From: an uncultured Alphaproteobacteria bacterium
GTDB taxonomy: Bacteria; Pseudomonadota; Alphaproteobacteria; Methylaequorales; Methylaequoraceae
Assembly: GCA_902613995.1 (NCBI GenBank)
Contig: CACMJG010000001.1
Coordinates: forward strand, 83,751 to 147,750
DNA length: 64,000 bases
Reading direction: 5' to 3'
The position numbers and the translations under genes are program-made. How positions within the stretch are numbered: position 1 is the stretch's first letter; every line of letters starts with the position of its first letter. A model generated the notes under the pieces. That model had not been told where the DNA came from. It worked only from the letters and a program-made list of their open reading frames with translations, and searched no databases. Below, in pieces: positions 1-11,758 of this stretch.

Positions 1-512
1 TTTGTTTTTTTAAAATTAACAAGAGGAAGTTTAGCTGTACCCATTTGCAAAGATTTTAAAGAGAGATCAATTCCAGGAGTAATAACGCCACCGTCATATA
101 CACCTTTTTTATCCAAAACATCTATAGTTGTAGCTGTACCAAAATCAATTATAACTTTCGAATTTACGAATAAATGTTTGGCGTAAATAATATTTATTAA
201 TCTATCATCACCTATAGAACTTTTGTTTTTAATATTTGTTTTTAATTTACAAATTTGTAATAAATTTTGTATTTGAAAATAATCTACTTTTAATTTTTTA
301 AATATCTCAAAGAAACTTTCTGAGATCTTTGGTACAACCGAAGAAATAAGAATATTCAATATTTTATATTGCAAAAATAGCTTTTTAAAAAAATTATATT
401 GATCATTTTTTGAGAAACTTACTACATTAAGTTTCTCATGCTTTATAATTCGATTATTTTTAAAAATACAAATCATTACATTCGTATTTCCTATATCGAT
501 TGTGAGATTCAT
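1..512 (-). CDS. coaX: Type III pantothenate kinase CoaX, C-terminus cut by window edge
   Basis: Phosphorylates pantothenate, the first step of coenzyme A synthesis, in the cytoplasm. The translation begins with the ASKHA phosphate-binding motif IDIGNTN (about residues 5-11) and later has IDFGTATTIDV and GGVITPGIDLSLKSL, all diagnostic of the CoaX family. About 170 residues are visible; the family is about 250, so the C-terminus lies outside the window. The ATG shares one base with the birA stop codon (TAATG), so the two are translationally coupled. The nuoN-birA-coaX order is common in Alphaproteobacteria. Confidence 0.95.
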   Translation of the reverse strand, partial: MNLTIDIGNTNVMICIFKNNRIIKHEKLNVVSFSKNDQYNFFKKLFLQYKILNILISSVVPKISESFFEIFKKLKVDYFQIQNLLQICKLKTNIKNKSSIGDDRLINIIYAKHLFVNSKVIIDFGTATTIDVLDKKGVYDGGVITPGIDLSLKSLQMGTAKLPLVNFKKT

Positions 513-1231
513 TAGATAATCTCACCATAAGTAATAGTTAAATTTTTATTCTTATTCTTTATAATCAACTCACCTAAACACCCAATTTCTGAAAATAGTC
601 CTTCATTTTTATTATTTCCATTATAAACGTTTATTATTGACTTTTTATTAAAAAATCGGTTCGACAACTCTTTACTTAAGTATATAAACTCAATGTTTTT
701 GTAATTTTCTATATAGAAATAAAATCTTTTAATTATACTAAAAAATAGTTCATGGGCTTTGATCCTCAATCCATTTTCAAATAGGGAGGTTGAAGAATAT
801 TTCAAATCATTTGGTCTAGATTTTATGTTTACTCCAATTCCTATTATAAATTGAGTAACAGTATTACTCGAAACACTTGTTTCAATCAAAATTCCAGCAA
901 TTTTTTTTTTATTGATAAAAATATCGTTTGGCCACTTAAATTCAACCTTATTTAAACCTAAATCTTCAAATATATTAATGATGATTGAAACAACTATAAT
1001 GTTAATTCTTCCCATTTCAGATATATCTAATTTTTTTTTAATCAAAATTGAACAAGTTAAATCGCCAACCTTGCTTTTCCAAACTCTCCCTTTTCTTCCT
1101 CTTCCTCTCTTTTGATTTATACAAAAAAGTGCTAAACGTGAATTATCATTTTTTTTAAAAACTTCTTTAATTTTATCATTAGAATTTTCAATATTTTTAA
1201 AAAAATAAAGATCAAAAAATTCATTATCCAT
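512..1231 (-). CDS. birA: Biotin--[acetyl-CoA-carboxylase] ligase, no DNA-binding domain
   Basis: Attaches biotin to carboxylase carrier domains. The biotin/adenylate loop GRGRKGR is at residues 43-49, followed by KWPNDI (99-104) and KKIAGILIE (109-117), the core signature of the family. At 239 residues it lacks the N-terminal helix-turn-helix of E. coli BirA, so it is a ligase only and not a biotin-operon repressor. Likely clients include the carboxylase subunit with an EAMKMEN biotin site at the right end of this window. One base separates it from nuoN upstream. Confidence 0.95.
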   Translation of the reverse strand: MDNEFFDLYFFKNIENSNDKIKEVFKKNDNSRLALFCINQKRGRGRKGRVWKSKVGDLTCSILIKKKLDISEMGRINIIVVSIIINIFEDLGLNKVEFKWPNDIFINKKKIAGILIETSVSSNTVTQFIIGIGVNIKSRPNDLKYSSTSLFENGLRIKAHELFFSIIKRFYFYIENYKNIEFIYLSKELSNRFFNKKSIINVYNGNNKNEGLFSEIGCLGELIIKNKNKNLTITYGEII

Positions 1232-1232
1232 A

Positions 1233-2660
1233 TCACTTTACCGCAAAAAGAGACAATGTTATTGAAGCACACACATTTAAAAAAAATTGTGGATAAAAAA
1301 CTACAGTTAAATTAAAAAAAGCGAAACCACACAACATATATTTTGAATGATCATTGCCAATATTGTCTAACTCGTCTACTGGGTCATCAAAAAATATAGA
1401 TTTAATTAGTCTGATGTAATAAAACGCAGCAATTACTGAAGTTAGAACTGCAATAACCGCCAAGTAAAATAGATTATTGTCAATTACAATATTTAGTATT
1501 ATTAGTTTGCCGACAAAACCCGCCATTGGAGGAATACCTGCCATTGAAAACAAAATTATTGAAATACAGCCTGCAGTTAATGGTTGTGAGCGATACAACC
1601 CTGATAAGTCTTTTATAGATGTAACGCTGACTTGATCTCTTTGCATGTTTAAAATAAACAAGAAAATTCCTAAATTCATTGTAGTATAAAATATTAAATA
1701 TATGCAAATAGAGGTGATTCCATCCTCTGACCCAGGTATTAAACCCATTAATATGAAGCCAATATGATTAATAGTACTGTAAGCCATTAATCTTTTTAAA
1801 TCAGTTTGTCTTAATGCACCCAAGGACCCTATTAACATCGAAGATATTGAGAGAATAATTAGGATCTTTCCCCAGTCGACTATTATCTCTCCAAAAGGGT
1901 AAACAAGTAATCTAATTAATACACCAAACGCGGCAATTTTTGGAAGGGTAGAAAGCAATGTTGTTATTATCGATGGAGCACCTTGATAAACATCAGGAGT
2001 CCACATATGAAATGGGGCCGCAGAGATTTTAAGTGACAATGAAACAAGAATAAAAATTAAACCAACTATTAACATTGTTGGAGTTGAGTATAGTTCAGAC
2101 ATAAATAAACTGATTTCATTATAACTGGTTGAACCCACTAAACCATACACAAGACTAGTTCCAAATAAGAATATGCATGTAGATAAACTCCCAATGATGA
2201 AATATTTTACTCCAGCTTCTGAAGAAGTGAAATCGTCTCTACTAAAAGAAACTAAAATGTATAAAGAAAGACTTTGAAGTTCCATTGACATGAAAAGTGA
2301 CAATAGATCATTTGATGAAATCATTAAAAGCATACCAACTATTGATATTAAAAGAATGATGGCAAACTCAGGTCTTTTTAGTGATTTTGGATTATTTACA
2401 GTAAGATAAAAATAAAATATTAAACCTGCCCCTATTAATATTAACGATTTAAGAAAAGAACCAAAGGAATCTACGACAAAGAATCCATTGAAAATCACCT
2501 CTGAATAAAAAATATCTTTTAAAATAAGAAATTGTGAGAAAAAAATCACAAAAAGACTTAAATATGAAATAGTCAAATAGCTATTTTTTTTCAAAAAAGG
2601 TGTTATGAATAAAATAAGAACTGCACAAATAGCTAAAAATATTTCTGGTATTACAAACAA
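1233..2660 (-). CDS. nuoN: NADH-quinone oxidoreductase subunit N
   Basis: Antiporter-like membrane subunit of complex I and one of the three proton-pumping channels. The 475 residues are almost entirely transmembrane helices. The central segment with KISAAPFHMWTPDVYQGAP, including the helix-breaking proline and charged residues, and LKRLMAYSTINHIGF are conserved NuoN/proton-antiporter motifs. It is the last nuo gene of the cluster, about 10 bp after nuoM. Length and motifs are normal. Confidence 0.97.
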   Translation of the reverse strand: MFVIPEIFLAICAVLILFITPFLKKNSYLTISYLSLFVIFFSQFLILKDIFYSEVIFNGFFVVDSFGSFLKSLILIGAGLIFYFYLTVNNPKSLKRPEFAIILLISIVGMLLMISSNDLLSLFMSMELQSLSLYILVSFSRDDFTSSEAGVKYFIIGSLSTCIFLFGTSLVYGLVGSTSYNEISLFMSELYSTPTMLIVGLIFILVSLSLKISAAPFHMWTPDVYQGAPSIITTLLSTLPKIAAFGVLIRLLVYPFGEIIVDWGKILIILSISSMLIGSLGALRQTDLKRLMAYSTINHIGFILMGLIPGSEDGITSICIYLIFYTTMNLGIFLFILNMQRDQVSVTSIKDLSGLYRSQPLTAGCISIILFSMAGIPPMAGFVGKLIILNIVIDNNLFYLAVIAVLTSVIAAFYYIRLIKSIFFDDPVDELDNIGNDHSKYMLCGFAFFNLTVVFYPQFFLNVCASITLSLFAVK

Positions 2661-2670
2661 GTTCTTCTCT

Positions 2671-4152
2671 TTAAAAAATTGAAATAGGGTATAACTGTAT
2701 TATTCTTTCTAATGATGCAGTGGTGTAACTTAAAATTAAACCAGGCTTAATGCCAATAATAAAAATTAGTATTACCAGAACAACATATAAACATATTTCG
2801 TAAATATTTATATCATCTTTTTTTTTATCTAAATTCTCACTTAAACCTCCAAGGAAAACTCTTTTATAAAGCATAAGCATATATGATGCTGAGAGTATAA
2901 CACCTAAAGTGGAGATAAAAGCTACCAAAGTGTTTTTACTGTAAACTGCTAAGAGTGTTAAATATTCGCCTACAAAACCAGATGTCCCAGGCAAACCTAT
3001 TGATCCAAGAGTAAAAATCAGAAATACCACCGAAAATTTGGGTAACTTTATATTTAAGCCCCCAAAAAAATCTATTCTTTTTGTTTTGTATCTGTTGTAT
3101 ATACTCCCAATAGAAAAAAATAATGCTGCTGAAATAATACCGTGTGATATCATTTGGATTATTGCTCCATGAAGTCCTTGAATATTTGCTGAAAAAATAC
3201 CGAGAGTCACAAACCCCATATGAGCAACAGAAGAGTAAGCTATTAATTTTTTCATATCATCCTGAACTAGAGCAATATATGAGGTATAAATAATTGCTAC
3301 AACTGATAAGAAATAAATAAAAGGTGTAAAAAAAATAGATGCGTCTGGAAGTATTGATAAATTAAATCTTATAAAACCATATCCACCAAGTTTTAAAAGA
3401 ATTCCAGCTAGAATCACTGACCCCTCTGTTGGAGCCTCTACATGAGCATCTGGAAGCCAGGTATGAAAGGGCCACATAGGAATTTTTACAGCAAATGATG
3501 AAAAGAAAGCAATCCACAACCATATTTGAATATAAAATGGAAGAGTGTAGTCCAAGAGCTTTGGTATGCTGATCGTTCCAAATTCTTGATAAAGGAAAAT
3601 TATGGCAATTAGCATTAAGACTGATCCTAATAGAGTATAAAGAAAAAATTTATATGCAGAATAAATTCTTCTTTCTCCGCCCCAAAAACCTATGATTAAA
3701 TACATTGGTATTAAAATTGATTCAAAAAAAATATAAAAGGAAAATAGATCTAGCGCACTAAAAGTTCCTATTAAAAAAGATTCGAGAAGTAAGAATGAAG
3801 CAATATACATCTTCATATTTTTCTTTGCTTGCGGCAAAATAAAAATAATACACGCTAATATTAAAAATGTAGATAAAATGATAAAAGGCATTGACAAACC
3901 GTCAACTCCTAGAGAAAACCTTAAACTATCATTATTAAACCATGAAAAAGTATTTACAAATTGAAAATGAGGTATTGATTTATCAAAGTTTATAGGAAGA
4001 TAAAGAGATAAAAAAAAATTACTGGCACTAGTCCAAAGTGCTGATTTTTTTGATTGTTCTGCATTTTCATCTTCTTCTGATGATAGAAAAATGAAAACTA
4101 AACCAATTAATGGCAGTGCAATTAAGATTGGAAGTATTGGAAGATTTAACAT
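2671..4152 (-). CDS. nuoM: NADH-quinone oxidoreductase subunit M
   Basis: Antiporter-like membrane subunit of complex I (493 residues, about 14 helices). Visible landmarks are the KIPMWPFHTWLPDAHVEAPT motif around the half-channel lysine and the later MKKLIAYSSVAHMGF motif. Its start overlaps the nuoL stop by one base, so translation is coupled. Nothing is missing relative to the family. Confidence 0.97.
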   Translation of the reverse strand: MLNLPILPILIALPLIGLVFIFLSSEEDENAEQSKKSALWTSASNFFLSLYLPINFDKSIPHFQFVNTFSWFNNDSLRFSLGVDGLSMPFIILSTFLILACIIFILPQAKKNMKMYIASFLLLESFLIGTFSALDLFSFYIFFESILIPMYLIIGFWGGERRIYSAYKFFLYTLLGSVLMLIAIIFLYQEFGTISIPKLLDYTLPFYIQIWLWIAFFSSFAVKIPMWPFHTWLPDAHVEAPTEGSVILAGILLKLGGYGFIRFNLSILPDASIFFTPFIYFLSVVAIIYTSYIALVQDDMKKLIAYSSVAHMGFVTLGIFSANIQGLHGAIIQMISHGIISAALFFSIGSIYNRYKTKRIDFFGGLNIKLPKFSVVFLIFTLGSIGLPGTSGFVGEYLTLLAVYSKNTLVAFISTLGVILSASYMLMLYKRVFLGGLSENLDKKKDDINIYEICLYVVLVILIFIIGIKPGLILSYTTASLERIIQLYPISIF

Positions 4153-6074
4153 TAAAAAATATAAATGTATATGCTAATAAATAGAGTTAGACCTATGACA
4201 ACTGATAACACATAGTGATAAAGATAACCTGACTGAAGATTGGAAACTTTAGATCCCAGAGAGCTCACAAATCGCGAAATTCCATTAGGTCCAAGGTTGT
4301 CTATAAGATCAATATCAATCGATTTCCAAAAACCTCTCCCTAAATACCTACTTGGTTTAATAATTACTATTTCATAGAGCTCGTCAATGTAACATTTGTT
4401 ATAAAAGAATTTTACGATAAAATTGAATTTTTCTTTTACATTTTGCTTAAATCTGGGAAACTTAAAATAAAATAAAAACACTATAATTATACTGAATAAA
4501 ATCATTATTAAAGGAAGCTTTTTCATTAACTTTGGAACATTTCCATAAGAATAAGCTTGATTAGTCTCAGAATCAATAAACATGAATTTTGACCATATTG
4601 ATTCTAATAAAGTCCCAGCAAAAAAGTTATGAAAAATCATACCAAAAAAAATAGAGAAAAATGCTAAAATAATTAGAGGTATTACCATTATCATTGGCGA
4701 TTCATGAATATGAGCGAAAACTTTTTCGTCAGAATTATTTTCTCCGTGAAAAACCTTAATTAATAATCTTGATGAGTAAAGAGCTGTTAAAAATACTCCA
4801 AAAATACCTGTCACAAATGCAAATACTTTTAAATCACTGTCTGATAAATAAATAAACTCTAAAATCAAATCTTTTGAAAAATATCCACTGAAAAAAGGGA
4901 GTCCCATTAATGCGAGAGATCCGATCAACATAGAGGTATAGGTAAGTGGAATTCTATTATAAATTCCACCCATTTTTTTTATATCTTGCTCATCAGACAT
5001 ACTATGAATAACTGAACCTGCACCTAAAAACAAAAGAGCCTTAAAAAAGGCATGAGAGAGAAGGTGAAAATATGCCACTGAATAGGCGGAAACACCCACA
5101 GCCATAAACATATAGCCTAGCTGACTGCAAGTTGAATAAGCAATAATGCGTTTTATATCATTTTGAAAAACTGCAACGCAAGAAGCAAATAAACACGTTA
5201 TTGTACCAACAAAAAGAATTAAATTTTGAGAAAACTTAGACGTTTCAATTAATGGTGACATAAGTACTAAAAGGAAAACGCCAGCTGTCACCATTGTTGC
5301 TGCATGAATGAGTGCTGAAACTGGTGTTGGACCCTCCATAGCATCCGGAAGCCATACATGCAGTCCAAATTGAGCAGACTTTCCCATACAACCAATAAAC
5401 ATTGTGACTACAATCAGGGTAATAGAGTGGATCTGAAATCCAAAAAAATTGAAATATGATTGACTATGAGAATTCACCAGCAATAAAATTTCATTAATAT
5501 TAATTGTCCCGAAAACAATAAAAATTGTGAATAAAGAGATTAATAATCCAAAATCGCCTACCCTATTTGCAACAAAAGCTTTTAAAGATGCCTTATTTGC
5601 TTCATCCTTGTGGCTCCAAAAACCAATTAGTAAGTAGGAGGTCAATCCAACTCCTTCCCATCCAACAAAAAGCTGAATTAAATTTGATGAAGAAACAAGA
5701 AATAGCATAAAAAAAGTGAACAAACCTAGATATCCCATAAATATATTTCTACGAGGGTCTTTAGACATATAACCTACAGAGTAGACATGAATTATTGTGG
5801 AAACAAAATTTACCATAATAATCATTGTTACGGTCAAAAGATTTAAATTCAATGACCAATCAACATTCAAACTTCCTGAAGAAATCCAGTTAGTTATTAC
5901 AAAGCTTTTATCACCCTCTAAATGGAAAAAAATCAATGAAATAATTGAAGCAATCGTAGAAAAAACCATTAAGCCACATGAAACAAAATTTAAGATTTTT
6001 TCCTTCACAATATTGTTTAAAAAAATACAAACAATATAACTAAGCAATGGAAGAAATATTGATAATACAAACAA
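4152..6074 (-). CDS. nuoL: NADH-quinone oxidoreductase subunit L
   Basis: Largest antiporter-like membrane subunit of complex I (640 residues), which carries the long lateral helix. Motifs seen include FVGWEGVGLTSYLLIGFW, KSAQFGLHVWLPDAMEGPTP and HAATMVTAGVFLL, all NuoL-specific. The hydrophobic C-terminal extension fits the lateral helix and final membrane segment. It is 4 bp downstream of nuoK and overlaps nuoM by one base. Confidence 0.97.
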   Translation of the reverse strand: MFVLSIFLPLLSYIVCIFLNNIVKEKILNFVSCGLMVFSTIASIISLIFFHLEGDKSFVITNWISSGSLNVDWSLNLNLLTVTMIIMVNFVSTIIHVYSVGYMSKDPRRNIFMGYLGLFTFFMLFLVSSSNLIQLFVGWEGVGLTSYLLIGFWSHKDEANKASLKAFVANRVGDFGLLISLFTIFIVFGTININEILLLVNSHSQSYFNFFGFQIHSITLIVVTMFIGCMGKSAQFGLHVWLPDAMEGPTPVSALIHAATMVTAGVFLLVLMSPLIETSKFSQNLILFVGTITCLFASCVAVFQNDIKRIIAYSTCSQLGYMFMAVGVSAYSVAYFHLLSHAFFKALLFLGAGSVIHSMSDEQDIKKMGGIYNRIPLTYTSMLIGSLALMGLPFFSGYFSKDLILEFIYLSDSDLKVFAFVTGIFGVFLTALYSSRLLIKVFHGENNSDEKVFAHIHESPMIMVIPLIILAFFSIFFGMIFHNFFAGTLLESIWSKFMFIDSETNQAYSYGNVPKLMKKLPLIMILFSIIIVFLFYFKFPRFKQNVKEKFNFIVKFFYNKCYIDELYEIVIIKPSRYLGRGFWKSIDIDLIDNLGPNGISRFVSSLGSKVSNLQSGYLYHYVLSVVIGLTLFISIYIYIF

Positions 6075-6078
6075 ATAT

Positions 6079-6381
6079 TTATCCTTTTAATTTATTAATT
6101 TTGTCAATACTTATCGACCCAGATTTTTTAAAAAATATTGTTAATATAGCTAGACCAATAGCTGCCTCAGCGGCAGCAACTACTAGTATAAACAAAGCAA
6201 ATATTTGTCCGAATAAATCGTCTAACGTATTTGAAAATCCAACAAAGTTTATATTAGTAGCTAAAAGCATAAGTTCTATTGACATTAAAATTGATATTAT
6301 ATTTTTTCTATTTATAAAAATTCCAAGAAAACCAATTGAAAATATTATTGAAGATAAGATTAAATAATTTGATGAGGTCAT
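6079..6381 (-). CDS. nuoK: NADH-quinone oxidoreductase subunit K
   Basis: Small membrane subunit of complex I (100 residues, three helices), related to MnhC of Mrp antiporters. The conserved glutamates in membrane helices are visible in [10 protein letters not shown] and [12 protein letters not shown]. Start and length are normal. It lies between nuoJ (4 bp gap) and nuoL. Confidence 0.96.
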   Translation of the reverse strand: MTSSNYLILSSIIFSIGFLGIFINRKNIISILMSIELMLLATNINFVGFSNTLDDLFGQIFALFILVVAAAEAAIGLAILTIFFKKSGSISIDKINKLKG

Positions 6382-6385
6382 TAAG

Positions 6386-6970
6386 TTACTTTAATTTAAT
6401 TATATCATCTTTCTTTACTTGTTTTTGCTTTAAAATATTTTGTGATTTTAAACTTAACTTATTATCATGTGCAAGAACAATAGCTCCTATCATGGCAACT
6501 AATAGTAAATAACCTGAGATCTGAAAAATAATAAAAAAATCAGTATATAAATAAAGTCCTAATGATTTTGTATTCTCGTGACCTTGATTCAATAGATTAC
6601 TAATACTTATTCCAGAATTATTACTACTAAAAAACTCTAGATCCTTAAAAACTACAATTAGTTCTGTTAAGAACACAGATATTAAGAGTAATCCAAGAGG
6701 GAAATACTTTAAAAAACCCTCTTTAACTAACACTTCATTAATATTGAGCATCATTACAACAAATAAAAAAAGAACCGCAACTGCACCAACGTAGACTATA
6801 ACCAATGTCATAGCTAGAAATTCTGCATCTGACAATAAAAAAATTATTGCCACGTTGAAAAAGGAAAATATTAAAAAAAGTACTGAGTGAACTGGATTTG
6901 ATGAAAAAACTACAAAGAAGCTAGATAAAATTGTTGTAATCGAAAAAATATAAAATAATGTTGAGGTCAT
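6386..6970 (-). CDS. nuoJ: NADH-quinone oxidoreductase subunit J
   Basis: Five-helix membrane subunit of complex I. I start it at the ATG at 6970 (protein begins [10 protein letters not shown]), which overlaps the nuoI stop as ATGA. A longer reading from a GTG at 7018 adds 16 polar residues encoded inside nuoI and is unlikely. This gives 194 residues. The motif [20 protein letters not shown] is typical of NuoJ and includes the pi-bulge region near the E-channel. Confidence 0.95.
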   Translation of the reverse strand: MTSTLFYIFSITTILSSFFVVFSSNPVHSVLFLIFSFFNVAIIFLLSDAEFLAMTLVIVYVGAVAVLFLFVVMMLNINEVLVKEGFLKYFPLGLLLISVFLTELIVVFKDLEFFSSNNSGISISNLLNQGHENTKSLGLYLYTDFFIIFQISGYLLLVAMIGAIVLAHDNKLSLKSQNILKQKQVKKDDIIKLK

Positions 6971-7464
6971 AAATATTTGGATTCTTTTTCTAGATTCTTG
7001 GCAATTTCTATTTCCCACTTATCGCCATTTTCTAATAATTTTTCTTTATCGTAAATTAGCTCCTCGCGTGTTTCAGTTGCAAATTCGTAATTGGGGCCTT
7101 CAACAATAGCATCGACTGGACAAGATTCTTGACAGTAACCACAATAAATACATTTTGTCATATCAATATCATATCTTGTTGTTCGCCTTGAACCGTCTAC
7201 TCGCGGTTCAGCCTCTATAGTAATGGCTTGTGCAGGACAAACTGCTTCACATAGTTTACATGCAATACATCTTTCCTCACCTGACTCGTATCTTCTTAAA
7301 ACATGCTCACCTCTAAAACGTGAGCTCAAGAATCCTTTTTCAAACGGATAATTGATAGTAACTTTGGGTTTAAAGAAATACTTTAAGGTTAAAAATAATC
7401 CTGATAAAATTTCAACAAGAAAGAATTCTCTAATTATAAATATAATTTTTCTAATTTTAGACAT
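6967..7464 (-). CDS. nuoI: NADH-quinone oxidoreductase subunit I (2x[4Fe-4S])
   Basis: Ferredoxin-like subunit carrying clusters N6a and N6b on the path from NuoG to NuoB. Two CxxCxxCxxxCP motifs are visible: [12 protein letters not shown] and [13 protein letters not shown] start it at the ATG at 7464 (MSKIRK); a TTG three codons upstream is the only longer option. The protein is 165 residues. Its start lies within the last bases of nuoH, and its stop overlaps the nuoJ start. Confidence 0.96.
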   Translation of the reverse strand: MSKIRKIIFIIREFFLVEILSGLFLTLKYFFKPKVTINYPFEKGFLSSRFRGEHVLRRYESGEERCIACKLCEAVCPAQAITIEAEPRVDGSRRTTRYDIDMTKCIYCGYCQESCPVDAIVEGPNYEFATETREELIYDKEKLLENGDKWEIEIAKNLEKESKYL

Positions 7465-8440
7465 ATTCAACAAAAAACATAAATGATGACGTTATTATAA
7501 TCCATAGAAGTGACAAGGGAAGAAATAACTTCCAACCTAATGTCATTAACTGATCATATCTGTATCTTGGTAAAGTAGCTCTTACCCACAAAAAGACAAA
7601 CAATAATGATACAACTTTCATTAAAAACCACAAATATCCTGGAATTAAATCAAAAAATTGGGATTCAAAAGGAGGTAACCAACCACCAAGAAAAAGTATA
7701 GTTGACATTGAACTCATCAAAATCATATTTCCATACTCTCCTAAGAAAAATAATCCAAATGACATTGATGAATATTCAACATTATAACCCGCAACTAGTT
7801 CTGATTCTGCTTCTGGAAGATCAAACGGAGCCCTATTAGTCTCGGCAAGTGTAGATATGAAGAAAATAACAAACATTGGAAAATGAGGAATCACATACCA
7901 CATGCTCTGCTGACTCAACACAATATCAGTCAGATTTAGACTACCTGAAGACAATAAAACTGAGATTATAATTAATCCAATTGAAACTTCATAAGAAATC
8001 ATTTGTGCAGCTGACCGTAAACTACCAAGAAAAGCATACCTGGAGTTACTGGACCAACCAGCAACGATAATTCCATAAATACCAAGTGAGGATATAGCGA
8101 AAATATACATTAATCCGACATTTATATCTGAAAGAACAACTTTATAATCCACAGGTATCACTGCCCATGCCAGAAGTGCGAGCGCAAAAGTTAAAACAGG
8201 TGAGAAAATAAATAAAAATTTACTCGAATTATCAGGAAAAATTGTTTCTTTAGTAAGTAATTTTATTCCATCTGCAATGGGTTGTAATAGTCCAAAAGGG
8301 CCTACCACATTTGGACCTTTTCTTAATTGCATAGCACCTATAACTTTTCTTTCAAAATAAGTTAGATATGCAATAAAGAGTAAAAGTGGAACAATTATTA
8401 ACATGATTTTAAAAATTATTATAAGTATATTAATTATCAT
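7457..8440 (-). CDS. nuoH: NADH-quinone oxidoreductase subunit H
   Basis: Membrane subunit that forms the quinone chamber with NuoB and NuoD (327 residues, eight or nine helices). Conserved stretches are [40 protein letters not shown] and [13 protein letters not shown]. It starts 12 bp after nuoG and is normal in length and motif content. Confidence 0.97.
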   Translation of the reverse strand: MIINILIIIFKIMLIIVPLLLFIAYLTYFERKVIGAMQLRKGPNVVGPFGLLQPIADGIKLLTKETIFPDNSSKFLFIFSPVLTFALALLAWAVIPVDYKVVLSDINVGLMYIFAISSLGIYGIIVAGWSSNSRYAFLGSLRSAAQMISYEVSIGLIIISVLLSSGSLNLTDIVLSQQSMWYVIPHFPMFVIFFISTLAETNRAPFDLPEAESELVAGYNVEYSSMSFGLFFLGEYGNMILMSSMSTILFLGGWLPPFESQFFDLIPGYLWFLMKVVSLLFVFLWVRATLPRYRYDQLMTLGWKLFLPLSLLWIIITSSFMFFVEYV

Positions 8441-8451
8441 CAGAAAAAATT

Positions 8452-10491
8452 TTAGATATTATTATTTATCTCTAGGGAACAAGAAGACATGGTGGGGGAA
8501 TTTCTACTTACTGAGTCAGTCATATAAAAATTTGAGATATTAGACAAAATATCGTTTTTGCTGAAGCTTCTTTTTACATATTTTACTTTAAACAGTTTCT
8601 CTGATTTGCATTCATTTATCTTCATTAAATTTGGATATTGATCGAACATTGAATTTCTTATGTCTTGAAGCGAATTGTACTCTCTTTCAAAACCCATTTC
8701 AGTTGACAACTTGTTAAAAAATTCCCAAGTATGTTCAACGCCGCCTATAGGCATTTTGATCTGTCTACTGATTTGTGCACGACCCTCAAGGTTGACATAA
8801 ATTCCTTCTTTTTCGGTAAAACAAGGCATAGGTATTATAACATCTGCTCTGCTAACAGCCTTATCACCATGATGTCCATGATAAATAACAAATGTATCTT
8901 TTGGAATTTTACTAAAATCAATTTCGTCGGCATCAAATAAATATAATACTTTGTAATTTCCATTGTAAATATCTTTAATGTTATTTCTTTTTGTATTTTT
9001 TTTATTATAAAATTCTAAATCTAACGCCCCTACTCTACCTGAATAATTTTGAAGTATACTAAAACCATTCCAAGAAGCATCCTTAACTAAACTGTTATGA
9101 AGTGAAAGTAAATAATTGAAAATTTCTTCACCCTCAGGTGAACACAGAGGACCTTGCCCAATAATAAATAGAGGTTTTTTTGCTTTAGCGATTAATTTTT
9201 TATACATATTTTTTTGTAGATTAAGTATTGAAGAATAACTATTTCCCAGTTCTATTGCATTAATGGAAAGATCGTATTTATGTCCAATTCTTATTACTGG
9301 GTAATTTTTGTCTTGAACTAATGACTTTTTTCTTAATCTCGCTCCAATTATAGGAGCTTCTTTTCTAAGATCCGAACCAACAATAACGCATAAATCTGAA
9401 TCGTCTATTCCAGAAATAGTACTATTAAAAAGATAAGATGATCTTTTGTTAGGAATAAAGAAAGAATTATCTTGTCTACAGTCAAAATTGTTAGAGTCAA
9501 TCTTTTTCAGAAAAGATTTGAAAGAAAATATTGATTCACAATCTAATAGGTTACCGCAAAGAGAAAAAATTTTCTTTTTGTCTGTTTCAGAAAACTTTGA
9601 TTTTAAGAGTTTAAGAACAGTTTCTTCTGAACTTTCCTGAATATCACCATTACTGTCACGTAAGTAGAATCTGTCAATTCTTTGGTGATTTAAACCATCA
9701 TATGCAAATCTGGTTTTGTCGGAAATCCATTCCTCATTTATTTCTTCATTAATTCTTGGAAGAACCCTCAATATTTTGTCTCCTTTAGAATCAAGCCTTA
9801 TGTTACTTCCAACTGCGTCGAAAACATCAATACTATTTGTTTTTTTTAATTCCCAAGGCCTAGCAACAAAAGCATAAGGCTTAGATGTAAGTGCACCGAC
9901 CGGACAAAGATCAATCACATTTCCTGACAACTCGGAATCAATCGTTTTTTCTAAATAACTTGTTATCTCGGTATCTTCTCCTCTTCCAACAGTACCTAGT
10001 TGGTTATTTCCAGCTACTTCTTCTGAAAAACGAACACATCTGGTGCAGTGAATGCATCTAGTCATATGCGTTTTAATTAAAGGGCCTAAATGTTTTTCTT
10101 TTACAGCTCTTTTTTTTTCAACAAATCTACTAAACCCTTTACCGTAGGCCATTGCTTGATCTTGCAAATCACATTCTCCGCCTTGATCACAAATTGGACA
10201 GTCTAATGGATGATTAATAAGTAAGAATTCCATTACGCCTTTTCTTGCTTTTTCAACCATTTCGCTATTTGTTTTTATCTTCATGCCTTCCGCTACTGGC
10301 ATCGCACACGATGCTACTGGTTTTGTTGAGTTTTCCATTTCAACAAGGCACATTCTACAGTTTCCTGCTATTGACAATCTTTCATGATAACAAAAACGCG
10401 GGATCTCTATTCCTGCAACTTCACAAGCTTGAAGAACTGTAATACCATCATCCACCTTTATAGGTTTTTCATTTATAAAAATTTTCGGCAT
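8452..10491 (-). CDS. nuoG: NADH-quinone oxidoreductase subunit G
   Basis: Large iron-sulfur subunit of the peripheral arm (679 residues). The N-terminal [2Fe-2S] site ([15 protein letters not shown], then CAMPV), the His-containing N5 motif [17 protein letters not shown] and the N4 motif [10 protein letters not shown] are all present. The remainder is molybdopterin-oxidoreductase-like but carries no cofactor in this family. Length matches the alphaproteobacterial and mitochondrial 75-kDa type, not the longer E. coli type. It starts 1 bp after nuoF. Confidence 0.96.
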   Translation of the reverse strand: MPKIFINEKPIKVDDGITVLQACEVAGIEIPRFCYHERLSIAGNCRMCLVEMENSTKPVASCAMPVAEGMKIKTNSEMVEKARKGVMEFLLINHPLDCPICDQGGECDLQDQAMAYGKGFSRFVEKKRAVKEKHLGPLIKTHMTRCIHCTRCVRFSEEVAGNNQLGTVGRGEDTEITSYLEKTIDSELSGNVIDLCPVGALTSKPYAFVARPWELKKTNSIDVFDAVGSNIRLDSKGDKILRVLPRINEEINEEWISDKTRFAYDGLNHQRIDRFYLRDSNGDIQESSEETVLKLLKSKFSETDKKKIFSLCGNLLDCESIFSFKSFLKKIDSNNFDCRQDNSFFIPNKRSSYLFNSTISGIDDSDLCVIVGSDLRKEAPIIGARLRKKSLVQDKNYPVIRIGHKYDLSINAIELGNSYSSILNLQKNMYKKLIAKAKKPLFIIGQGPLCSPEGEEIFNYLLSLHNSLVKDASWNGFSILQNYSGRVGALDLEFYNKKNTKRNNIKDIYNGNYKVLYLFDADEIDFSKIPKDTFVIYHGHHGDKAVSRADVIIPMPCFTEKEGIYVNLEGRAQISRQIKMPIGGVEHTWEFFNKLSTEMGFEREYNSLQDIRNSMFDQYPNLMKINECKSEKLFKVKYVKRSFSKNDILSNISNFYMTDSVSRNSPTMSSCSLEINNNI

Positions 10492-10492
10492 G

Positions 10493-11758
10493 TCATGCTA
10501 CATTTTTCTTTTGAATTCTTTTTAAGATATCCTTTTTAAAGTGTTTAAGTAAACCTTGAATCGGCCATGCTGCAGCATCTCCAAGAGCACATATGGTGTG
10601 CCCTTCAATTTGGTGTGTAACTTCTTCGAGCATTTGGACTTCTTCAAATGAACATTCATTATTTTCTAATCTTTTCATTACCCTCATAATCCATCCTGTT
10701 CCTTCTCTACAAGGTGTACACTGACCGCAAGACTCGTGTTTATAAAATTCTGAAAGTCTTGCAATTGAACCAACTACATCAGTTTGTTTGTTCATAACAA
10801 TTATTCCCCCGGTTCCTAATCCAGAGCCGGCATTTTTGAGAGAATCAAAGTCCATCAGAACATTCTCGCATTCCGACTTTGGTAAAAGTGGTACTGAAGA
10901 ACCACCAGGAATTATAGCCAAGAGATTGTCCCATCCCCCTATAACGTCTCCAGCATATTTTTGAATAAGATATTTAAGAGGTACACCTAGCTCTTCTTCG
11001 ACGTTACATGGTGTATTTACGTGGCCTGATATACAGAAAATTTTAGATCCAGTATTATTCTCCCTTCCTAGGCTTGAAAACCATTCAGGACCTCTTCTTA
11101 GGATAGTTGGAACAACAGCAATTGTTTCAACGTTATTTACAGTGGTTGGTTTACCAAAAACACCAACGTTTGCAGGAAAGGGTGGTTTTAGTCTCGGTTG
11201 ACCTTTTTTTCCTTCAAGACTTTCAATTAGAGCAGTTTCTTCGCCACAGACGTATGCACCGGATCCATAATGGATAAAAATATCAAAATTTATTTTAAGT
11301 CCGAGAATATTTTTACCTAAAAAACCTTTTGAATATGCATCGTCAATTGCTGTTTGTAGGATTTTTGCTTCATTATAAAACTCTCCTCTTATATAGATAT
11401 AACATTTATCAGCTCCAATTGCATAACCTGAAATTAAGCATCCTTCAACTAATTTGTGAGGTTCATTTCTTATTATATCTCTATCCTTACAAGTTCCAGG
11501 TTCTCCCTCATCAGCGTTAATCACAAGATAATGCTGCCTACCAGCTGTTTTTGGCATGAAGTCCCACTTCATTCCTGTAGAAAAACCTGCACCTCCTCTA
11601 CCTCTAAGCCCGGAATCTTTTATCTTGTTGATTATATCTTGCTTGTCTAACTTTAAAATTTTACTTATATTTTTCCAATCGCCTCTTTTAAGTGCTCCTT
11701 TAATAGATTCGTCATGTTTACCATAAAGATTTGAAAAGATGATGTTTTCTTTTTTCAT
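10493..11758 (-). CDS. nuoF: NADH-quinone oxidoreductase subunit F (NADH/FMN binding)
   Basis: Binds NADH and FMN and carries cluster N3. The glycine-rich NADH-binding motif GRGGAGF is at residues 53-59, the FMN region [15 protein letters not shown] follows, and the [4Fe-4S] motif [11 protein letters not shown] is near the C-terminus. It has 421 residues, the standard length. The first base of its ATG is shared with the stop codon of nuoE. Confidence 0.97.
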   Translation of the reverse strand: MKKENIIFSNLYGKHDESIKGALKRGDWKNISKILKLDKQDIINKIKDSGLRGRGGAGFSTGMKWDFMPKTAGRQHYLVINADEGEPGTCKDRDIIRNEPHKLVEGCLISGYAIGADKCYIYIRGEFYNEAKILQTAIDDAYSKGFLGKNILGLKINFDIFIHYGSGAYVCGEETALIESLEGKKGQPRLKPPFPANVGVFGKPTTVNNVETIAVVPTILRRGPEWFSSLGRENNTGSKIFCISGHVNTPCNVEEELGVPLKYLIQKYAGDVIGGWDNLLAIIPGGSSVPLLPKSECENVLMDFDSLKNAGSGLGTGGIIVMNKQTDVVGSIARLSEFYKHESCGQCTPCREGTGWIMRVMKRLENNECSFEEVQMLEEVTHQIEGHTICALGDAAAWPIQGLLKHFKKDILKRIQKKNVA